From Bacteroidales bacterium (lineage in GTDB: Bacteria > Bacteroidota > Bacteroidia > Bacteroidales > UBA932), in contig JAFWPT010000218.1 in assembly GCA_017509375.1 (NCBI GenBank), forward strand, positions 1 to 5,156: a DNA stretch of 5,156 bases, read 5' to 3'. Position numbers and translations under genes: made by a program. Shown here piece after piece: positions 1 to 5,156 of the stretch. Each line of letters starts with the position of its first letter. Positions within the stretch are counted from its first letter, which is position 1. The notes under the pieces were generated by a model that was given only the letters and a program-made list of their open reading frames with translations, did no database searches and had not been told where the DNA came from.

Positions 1-2597
1 AACTCAACCCGGAAGATATTGAGAGTATTTCCGTGCTGAAGGATGCCTCCGCGTCCATCTATGGTCTGGGCGCAGGCAACGGTGTCATCATGGTGACGAC
101 CAAGAAGGGCTCCGCCATGAAGAAGCCGTCCGTTTCCTATTCCAACATCTTTTCTTTCGGCCGCCCGAAGATGCCGCAGGAGGTGAGCATCGCGGATTAT
201 GTGAAGATGTCCAACGAAATGGCGGACGTGGCGAAATTCAACCGTCCCTTCTCTGACGAGGATATCAAGGCGGCGGAGAACGGTACCCTGGCGAACTTCA
301 GCTGGTGGAATGCGGCGATGAAACACCACTCCACTACGCAGACGCACAACCTGTCCGTCCGCGGCGGCAATGAAACGCTGACGTATTTCCTCTCCGGCAG
401 TTTCAACGACGACCGCAGTATCTATAATTCCCCGAACAACTTCTGGTATCAGCGCTATACCCTGCGCGGTAACTTTACCTTCAAGTTGACTGACGACCTG
501 TCCGTGGATTACCAGACTTCTTTCCGTGCCACCGCTTCCGCCAATCCGGCCAACGACGACTCCTACAATGAGAAGTCTAATATGATCTTCAACTACATCG
601 TTTTCTCCGACCGCTTCACGCCGGCCACCGTTAAGGACAACCCGAATCACTACACGTATCAGGGCCAGTCTCCGACCGAAAACCCGATCGCGATGATGGA
701 TCACAATTTGAACTATACCGACAAGCGCGGTCGCGCATTCACCAATACGCTGAATGTCAATTATAATCCGTCTTTTGTCAAGGGCTTGAAGCTTCTCCTT
801 CAAGGTGCTTATGACTTCAATTATGACGGCACCTATACCAAGAAGACCATCTATCCGCTGTATGACTACGAGACCGATGAAATCCTCGGTTATGGCGGTG
901 ACGAGAACTCCTACCGGGAGGTTGTTTCTGAGCGCGAGCGTCTGTATGGGCGCTTCCAGGCCAACTACAACAAGGTTTGGGGTAAGCACAATCTCTCTGC
1001 CATGGTGGCAGCTGAATTGACGAAAATGAATACCCGCAACCAAATGAGCAAACGTCTTTTCGGGGACTTCTTTACGCATTCCACCGTGTCCAGCGGCCTG
1101 GCCGGTACGGACACCGCGACCGGTACCCGCCGCTCAACCGCGACCGCCGGCTACCTTGCCCGCGTGAATTACGAATATGCCAGCCGCTACTTGGTTGAGG
1201 TCATGGGCCGTTATGACGGCACCTATATCTACCAGAAGGGCAAGCGCTGGGGCTTCTTCCCGTCCTACTCCCTTGGCTGGAGATTGTCCGAGGAATCGTT
1301 CATTAAGAACAATGCGCCGTGGATCAGCAACCTCAAGATTCGCTGGTCTGATGGTAAAACCGGTTTGACGCAGGGCGCCGCCTATGCCTATCAGATGGGC
1401 TATACGGCTGGCAACACCTACGTGTTCACTCCTGGCAGCCAGGTGCAGGGTTATGTCAATGAAGAAGTGGCCAACACCATCCTGACCTGGGCGGACATTC
1501 GCTTGATGAATGCCGGTCTGGACTGGAATTTCTGGCACGACAAATTCAGCGGTACTTTTGATATCTTCCAGCGCCTGACCAAGGGCATCGCAGGCAGCAG
1601 CTCCGGCTCCACGCCGACCATCCTCGGCGTTGATGAGCCGCAGATCAATATTGATTCCCGTGTGACCGCGGGTATGGAACTCACCCTGTCGCATCGCAAC
1701 CGTATCGGCGAATTCGAGTATTATGTCACCGGTACTGGCACCATCTCCCGTACGATGAATCTTCACATCGAGAGCCAGGCTACTTCGAAGTATTATGCTT
1801 CGATGAACTATTACGGAGCCGGATTCCTCATGAACGGATCTGCCAGCACGCAGAACCGCTGGACCGACTACCACGGCCTGTGGAAATATGGTCTCGAGGG
1901 TGGCCGTTTCACTTCCTGGAATGACATTTATAATTCCCCGGTTAAGTATGACGCGAACTCGGGCATGCAGACCACGGTCATTGGCCAGTACAAGCTTTGG
2001 GACTGGAACGGTGACGGTTACATCACCGCCCACGACGTACAGTATGCCTGGCCGGAAGCCAACCCTTCCTTCCAGTTCGGCTTGAACTTCGGCTTCAACT
2101 ACAAGAACTTTGATTTCAACATGGTCTGGCAGGGAGCGACGATGACCTCCAAGATCATTTGGCTGCTCCATACGTTCGGCTTCGGCGGTTACAACAACAT
2201 CTACACGATGTACCTCGACCGCTACCACGTGGCGAACCAGGGAGACGACCCGTACGATCCGACTACGCAGTGGGTCGAAGGCTATTGGCCGGCCCTGATG
2301 GACTCCTCCGATGCCAACAACTGGCGTCCTGGTATGTACGATGCTCCGTCCGACTTCACGCAGCTTGATGCGACCTATTTCCGCCTCAAGAGCTTCGAGA
2401 TCGGCTATACGCTTCCGAAGAGCGTCACCTCCAAGGTTGGCCTTCGTTCCGCCCGCATCTATGTCGGCGGTACCAACTGGCTGACCCTGACCAACAAGAA
2501 GATCGCCGCTTACGATCCTGAATCCGCGGCTGCGATGCAGTCCAACACCATGCCGGTCATGCGTACCGTGACGATGGGTGTCAATATCAACTTCTAA
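1..2597 (+). CDS. SusC/RagA-family TonB-dependent outer-membrane transporter (5' truncated)
   Basis: This is an outer-membrane beta-barrel importer that takes up oligosaccharides or other large nutrients together with a SusD lipoprotein, powered by TonB. The frame is open from base 3 to the TAA at 2595-2597, giving 864 visible residues. It opens inside the plug domain with LNPEDIES followed by VLKDASASIYG (residues 1-21) and VTTKKG (31-36), the SusC/RagA signature. Further family landmarks are a DGT-Y...KRWGFFPS block (from residue 405), an acidic DWNGDGYITAHD loop (667-678), a GGTNWLTLTN...YDPES block near the C-terminus (822-841), and a terminal Phe (864) typical of BAM-assembled barrels. 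Full-length relatives usually exceed 1000 residues, so roughly 200 residues are missing upstream: signal peptide, carboxypeptidase-regulatory-like domain and most of the plug. The GTG at base 33 lies inside conserved plug sequence and is not the real start. The barrel shows no frameshift or internal stop. The substrate is unknown. Family assignment is very secure. Confidence 0.96.
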   Translation, partial: LNPEDIESISVLKDASASIYGLGAGNGVIMVTTKKGSAMKKPSVSYSNIFSFGRPKMPQEVSIADYVKMSNEMADVAKFNRPFSDEDIKAAENGTLANFSWWNAAMKHHSTTQTHNLSVRGGNETLTYFLSGSFNDDRSIYNSPNNFWYQRYTLRGNFTFKLTDDLSVDYQTSFRATASANPANDDSYNEKSNMIFNYIVFSDRFTPATVKDNPNHYTYQGQSPTENPIAMMDHNLNYTDKRGRAFTNTLNVNYNPSFVKGLKLLLQGAYDFNYDGTYTKKTIYPLYDYETDEILGYGGDENSYREVVSERERLYGRFQANYNKVWGKHNLSAMVAAELTKMNTRNQMSKRLFGDFFTHSTVSSGLAGTDTATGTRRSTATAGYLARVNYEYASRYLVEVMGRYDGTYIYQKGKRWGFFPSYSLGWRLSEESFIKNNAPWISNLKIRWSDGKTGLTQGAAYAYQMGYTAGNTYVFTPGSQVQGYVNEEVANTILTWADIRLMNAGLDWNFWHDKFSGTFDIFQRLTKGIAGSSSGSTPTILGVDEPQINIDSRVTAGMELTLSHRNRIGEFEYYVTGTGTISRTMNLHIESQATSKYYASMNYYGAGFLMNGSASTQNRWTDYHGLWKYGLEGGRFTSWNDIYNSPVKYDANSGMQTTVIGQYKLWDWNGDGYITAHDVQYAWPEANPSFQFGLNFGFNYKNFDFNMVWQGATMTSKIIWLLHTFGFGGYNNIYTMYLDRYHVANQGDDPYDPTTQWVEGYWPALMDSSDANNWRPGMYDAPSDFTQLDATYFRLKSFEIGYTLPKSVTSKVGLRSARIYVGGTNWLTLTNKKIAAYDPESAAAMQSNTMPVMRTVTMGVNINF
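2001..2036 (+). other. EF-hand/dockerin-like calcium-binding loop within the SusC barrel
   Basis: Residues 667-678 of the visible SusC fragment read DWNGDGYITAHD. Asp, Asn, Asp, Tyr (backbone), Thr and Asp fall at positions 1, 3, 5, 7, 9 and 12, the ligand spacing of an EF-hand-type calcium loop. A D-x-NGDG-x-I-x-x-x-D segment is common at this place in SusC-family barrels, followed, as here, by a P-x-F-x-FGLNFGFNYKNFDF-type strand. Metal binding is inferred from the motif only. Confidence 0.5.
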
Positions 2598-2613
2598 TAT
2601 GCACACTCCGATG
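2595..2613 (+). other. susC-stop/susD-start junction with two candidate ATGs
   Basis: The SusC TAA (2595-2597) is followed after one base by an in-frame ATG at 2599, and by a second in-frame ATG at 2611. The 2611 start gives a compact MKK-led lipoprotein signal and a 13-base gap, close to the 12-base gap before the next gene. The 2599 start adds only MHTP. No Shine-Dalgarno-like purine run precedes either ATG, as is usual in Bacteroidota. The near-abutting stop and start are compatible with translational coupling, which is inferred. Confidence 0.45.
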
Positions 2614-4572
2614 AAAAAGATATCATTCATTCTGTCCGCGCTTTTGTGCCTTTCGCTGACCTTCACTTCCTGCGAGGCTCTCTTCGACAACCTCGAAGGC
2701 GACCTGACCAAGATGACGGGCGAGGACATGGCTTCTTCGGAAGCAGGTATCCAGATGTTGCTGGCCGAAGTATACTCTTATATCCCGATGAATGCATACG
2801 GGTACGAGGACCAGTATACGATGAATGCAGCCGACAGCCACGGTGGTGACTACGGCTTCAATTCCAACCCTTACTATGGTATGTACGGTATCCAGACCTT
2901 CTGGAACTGGGGTGCCATCCGTACCATCAACAACTTCATAGAGATCGTTCAGGATGCGGCTGAGCGCAGTGTTGTGACCGCCGCAGCTGCCAAAAGCTAT
3001 GTGGCGGAAGCCCGCTTCGTGCGTGCATACTGCTACTTCGTCATGGTCCGCAATCTCGGCGGTGTCCCCATTATCACGGAGCCGCTGGACAAATACTATG
3101 ACGGACATGGCAATGAGCAGCTTTTCGAGTTCGCCAAACGAGCCACGGAGAAAGAGACCTGGGATTTCGTTTTAACCGAATTCCAGGCTGCCGCCGACGA
3201 CCTGGAGGACGAGCCGGTTGCGCAGTTCCGCGCCGACAAGTACGCAGCCCTTGGCATGAAAGCTCGCGCTGCTCTCTACGCGGCTTCCGTCAGCAAGTAT
3301 TGGACCGCCCGGGGCGGCATCTCTACCCAGTATCAGGCGGTTGCCAATAAGAAGACCTACATGGAGGAGAGCTATGCCAATGCTTACTACAAGCAGTGTA
3401 TTGACGCTTGCGACGCCATCATCAGCAGCGGTAAATTCGCTCTTTACGGGGCTTCGCCTGCCAGTGTCGAGGATGCTGTCAAGAACTTGGGAGACATGTT
3501 CCGCACCGTGGCCAAGGAGGAGTTCATCTTTGGCCAGAGCCTTGACAACGGTGTCGCTTCTGCCGGCAGCGATTTCGATGTGTACAATAGCCCTGCCCAG
3601 ACCGTGACCGGCAACTCCAGTTGCGGAAAGTACTCCGTCACCATTGACTTCGTGGATAAGTTTGACAACTACGATGCGGCCTTCGGTGCTGTGGACGGCA
3701 CCGTCAAGACCCGTGCCGACGGAAAAGAAAACGAATACTTCAACGCGGTCCTGACCCGTTTCCCTGCCGAATACAAAGATATTCCGTACATTGAGTATGA
3801 TAAGATCAACGAGCCGTTCCTGAACAAGGATGCCCGCTTCCAGGCCTGGATCCTGTACCCGGATGCCCAGTTCCGCGGCCAGACCATTAAAATCCAGGGT
3901 GGTATGATCCACCAGGATGGCAGCGCCAAGCTCTGGGTAGAGGACAGCGAGACCGTCGATGGCACGACGTATTATTCCTTCGGCGACCTGACGGGCAATG
4001 TTTCCGGATTCTTTAACTACGAGAACAAGATGGCGGGTAACACCGTGACCACGGGTTTCAGCATCCGCAAGTACTTGGATCCCGCCACGTTCCAGCTCTA
4101 CCACAAGACTTTCTGGTATGACATCCGCTATGCCGAAATCCTGCTCTCCTATGCGGAGGCGGTGGCAGAGAGCGGACAGGGCGACCCGTCCAAGGCCAAG
4201 CAGTACTTGAACGCTATCCGTCGCCGTGCGGCTTTCAAAGATGAGATCGACCTGACGGTTGAGAATGTCCTGCACCAGCGTGAACTCGAGTTAGCTTTCG
4301 AGGGGGACCAGCTCTACACCCTGCACCGACGCCGCGCCTTCTATGATAAGCTGAATGACGCGCCGGTCAAAGGCAAGAAGCACGCCCTGACCCCGGTCAT
4401 CGATCTGCGGGGCGGCTCGCCGAAGTACATCTTCGTCCGTTCTATCCACTACGCGGAGGACCCGCTCACGGGAGGCAAGGCATCTGACTATCATACGGAT
4501 CCGAAAAACTATTACGGCCGCATCAGCGACTTCAGCGTGAATGGGTACGAACCTAATCCTGCTAACGAATAA
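2611..4572 (+). CDS. SusD/RagB-family nutrient-binding outer-membrane lipoprotein
   Basis: This is the surface lipoprotein that binds the nutrient and caps the SusC barrel encoded just upstream. The product is 653 residues from ATG 2611. Residues 1-21 form a lipoprotein signal: MKK, a hydrophobic core, then FTS with lipidated Cys21. The N-terminal SusD-like helical (TPR) region includes FWNWGAIRTINNF (97-109) and the family hallmark AEARFVRAY (132-140), followed by LGGVPI (149-154). The middle carries NKDARFQAWILYP, the usual DxR-type segment. The C-terminal SusD/RagB domain shows DIRYAEILLSYAEA (504-517), YLNAIRRRA (532-540) and QRELELAFEGD (556-566). All landmarks occur in the normal order without frameshift. 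At 653 residues it is on the long side for a family often nearer 500-600. ATG 2599 is an alternative start adding four residues; a GTG at 2578 overlapping susC is unlikely. Substrate specificity cannot be read from this sequence. Family assignment is very secure. Confidence 0.95.
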   Translation: MKKISFILSALLCLSLTFTSCEALFDNLEGDLTKMTGEDMASSEAGIQMLLAEVYSYIPMNAYGYEDQYTMNAADSHGGDYGFNSNPYYGMYGIQTFWNWGAIRTINNFIEIVQDAAERSVVTAAAAKSYVAEARFVRAYCYFVMVRNLGGVPIITEPLDKYYDGHGNEQLFEFAKRATEKETWDFVLTEFQAAADDLEDEPVAQFRADKYAALGMKARAALYAASVSKYWTARGGISTQYQAVANKKTYMEESYANAYYKQCIDACDAIISSGKFALYGASPASVEDAVKNLGDMFRTVAKEEFIFGQSLDNGVASAGSDFDVYNSPAQTVTGNSSCGKYSVTIDFVDKFDNYDAAFGAVDGTVKTRADGKENEYFNAVLTRFPAEYKDIPYIEYDKINEPFLNKDARFQAWILYPDAQFRGQTIKIQGGMIHQDGSAKLWVEDSETVDGTTYYSFGDLTGNVSGFFNYENKMAGNTVTTGFSIRKYLDPATFQLYHKTFWYDIRYAEILLSYAEAVAESGQGDPSKAKQYLNAIRRRAAFKDEIDLTVENVLHQRELELAFEGDQLYTLHRRRAFYDKLNDAPVKGKKHALTPVIDLRGGSPKYIFVRSIHYAEDPLTGGKASDYHTDPKNYYGRISDFSVNGYEPNPANE

Positions 4573-4584
4573 AACAAACAAGTC
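4570..4584 (+). promoter_or_regulatory. A-rich translation leader before the DUF3823 gene
   Basis: The 12 bases between the susD stop (4570-4572) and ATG 4585 read aacaaacaagtc after the TAA. There is no GGAGG-type Shine-Dalgarno, and the stretch is strikingly A-rich compared with the GC-rich coding DNA around it. Bacteroidota commonly use unstructured A-rich leaders instead of Shine-Dalgarno pairing, so this supports 4585 as the start. The same gap is too short for an independent promoter or terminator, which argues for cotranscription with susCD. Confidence 0.45.
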
Positions 4585-5156
4585 ATGAAAAAATTACTCT
4601 TCATACTTCCGCTTCTGTGGCTCTTCAGCGCTTGCTCGCTGTTCGAGATGGACAACTACGCCGGACCGAATGCTTCGATTACCGGAAGAATCCTCGATGC
4701 CAAGACCGGAGAACTGGTCCCGACCGAGTGTAAGTACGGCAACTTCTTCGGCGGTGCTTATTTCGGCACCCCGACCACAGGTTATTTCTCTGTGGTTGAG
4801 AAGGATCATTCCGAGGTGTACGATATCCCGCTGGAAGGCTCCGGCACCCAGTACTGGCACATCAAATACGATGGATCTTACGCGAACACCCAGGTTTTCT
4901 CCGGGAACTATCGTATTTCCGCCCTTTCCAACAACTTCTACCCCATTACCAAAGACGATGTGCGCATCGAAAAGGGGGAGAATACTCTTGACTGGGAAGT
5001 CGTTCCGTACTGCCGCGTGGTCGATCCGAAGATCGAAGTCCAGGGTGGCAAGTTCGTTGCGACCTTCAAGGTGGAATTGGGCGATCCGTCCAAAGCCAAC
5101 GCGGTTTACGATGCCAAGTTGCTTTGCTATCCTGACGCTTTCGTTGGTGTTTATTG
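4585..5156 (+). CDS. DUF3823-family lipoprotein, putative accessory surface binding protein (3' truncated)
   Basis: The frame runs from ATG 4585 to the window end without a stop: 190 full codons plus two bases. The N-terminus MKKLLFILPLLWLFSAC is a lipoprotein signal with Cys17 as the lipidated residue. Mature sequence then reads MDNYAGPNASITGRILDAKT (22-41) followed by GE. This DNY-x-x-P...I-x-G-x-I-x-D-x-x-TGE block is the DUF3823 hallmark and resembles a carboxypeptidase-regulatory-like beta-sandwich start. Later landmarks are KYDGSYANTQVFSGNYRI (94-111) and DWEVVPYCRV (136-145), the V-x-PY end of the first domain. A second beta-rich domain begins around residue 147 and is cut off. From the usual family length I estimate a few tens of residues are missing. 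Family members typically sit directly after susCD and are thought to be surface accessory proteins; no biochemical role can be assigned from sequence. It lies 12 bases after susD, almost certainly in the same operon. Confidence 0.88.
   Translation, partial: MKKLLFILPLLWLFSACSLFEMDNYAGPNASITGRILDAKTGELVPTECKYGNFFGGAYFGTPTTGYFSVVEKDHSEVYDIPLEGSGTQYWHIKYDGSYANTQVFSGNYRISALSNNFYPITKDDVRIEKGENTLDWEVVPYCRVVDPKIEVQGGKFVATFKVELGDPSKANAVYDAKLLCYPDAFVGVY

Noticed and set aside
33..35. GTG at base 33 as a start codon for the SusC gene
   Set aside because: The frame is open upstream to base 3 and encodes LNPEDIESIS, conserved plug sequence directly before VLKDAS. The gene therefore begins outside the window and this GTG is an internal Val codon.
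2578..2580. GTG at base 2578 as the susD start
   Set aside because: It would overlap the end of susC by 20 bases and add a polar Ser/Thr/Asn extension before the MKK lipoprotein signal. ATG 2611 or 2599 gives a normal signal peptide.
1134..2729. A 531-codon open frame on the minus strand opposite the SusC barrel
   Set aside because: It lies antisense to securely identified SusC and SusD sequence, is rich in Arg/Val/Gly/His as expected of antisense translation of GC-biased codons, and shows no recognisable domain or signal. It is open because the sense frame rarely uses the codons that read as stops in reverse.
2623..3108. A 161-codon minus-strand frame opposite the 5' part of susD
   Set aside because: Antisense shadow of the signal peptide and first SusD helices, with no supporting motif.
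3172..4275. A 367-codon open frame on the minus strand opposite susD
   Set aside because: It is fully antisense to the conserved SusD coding sequence, has the same Val/Leu/Gly/Asp-rich artefact composition, and has no domain I recognise.
4573..4584. A possible terminator or promoter between susD and the third gene
   Set aside because: The gap is only 12 bases, with no inverted repeat or T-run and no room for Bacteroidota -33/-7 promoter elements.
4594..4860. An 88-codon minus-strand frame opposite the DUF3823 gene
   Set aside because: The sense frame has a clear lipoprotein signal and DUF3823 landmarks; the antisense frame has none.

Overview
This window is a piece of a Bacteroidota (Bacteroidetes) polysaccharide-utilization-type locus. 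It holds three collinear plus-strand genes: a SusC/RagA-family TonB-dependent outer-membrane transporter (5' end cut off by the window), its SusD/RagB-family surface lipoprotein partner (complete), and a DUF3823-family lipoprotein (3' end cut off). The adjacent SusC-SusD pair is diagnostic of the phylum. Other pointers are the Bacteroidota-style lipoprotein signals ending in S-C or A-C, and an A-rich leader in place of a Shine-Dalgarno site. By eye the DNA is moderately GC-rich (mid-50s percent) with C/G-favoured third positions. That fits a gut- or rumen-type Bacteroidales member such as an Alistipes-like or Cryptobacteroides-like lineage better than a low-GC Bacteroides. The genus is inference only.

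Layout: bases 1-2597 are the end of the SusC plug domain and the whole beta-barrel. Bases 2598-2610 are a 13-base junction. Bases 2611-4572 encode the SusD-like lipoprotein. Bases 4573-4584 are a 12-base A-rich junction. Bases 4585-5156 encode the first 190 residues of the DUF3823 protein. There is no gene-free stretch longer than 13 bases. I see no tRNA, rRNA, insertion sequence, CRISPR array, promoter or terminator.

How the parts work together: in characterised systems the SusD lipoprotein sits as a lid on the extracellular face of the SusC barrel. It captures a glycan or peptide fragment, and SusC imports it using energy passed on by TonB-ExbB-ExbD. The third gene takes the place usually held by an accessory surface ligand-binding lipoprotein (SusE/SusF-like). 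The tight spacing implies one transcript. No glycoside hydrolase, lyase, peptidase, sulfatase or regulator is visible, so the substrate cannot be assigned.

I found no convincing undescribed system here. The region reads as a normal, intact SusC/SusD cassette. The observations offered are modest: an aromatic-rich SusD segment, a calcium-type loop in SusC, a changed SusC signature, start-site ambiguity, and short motif repeats.
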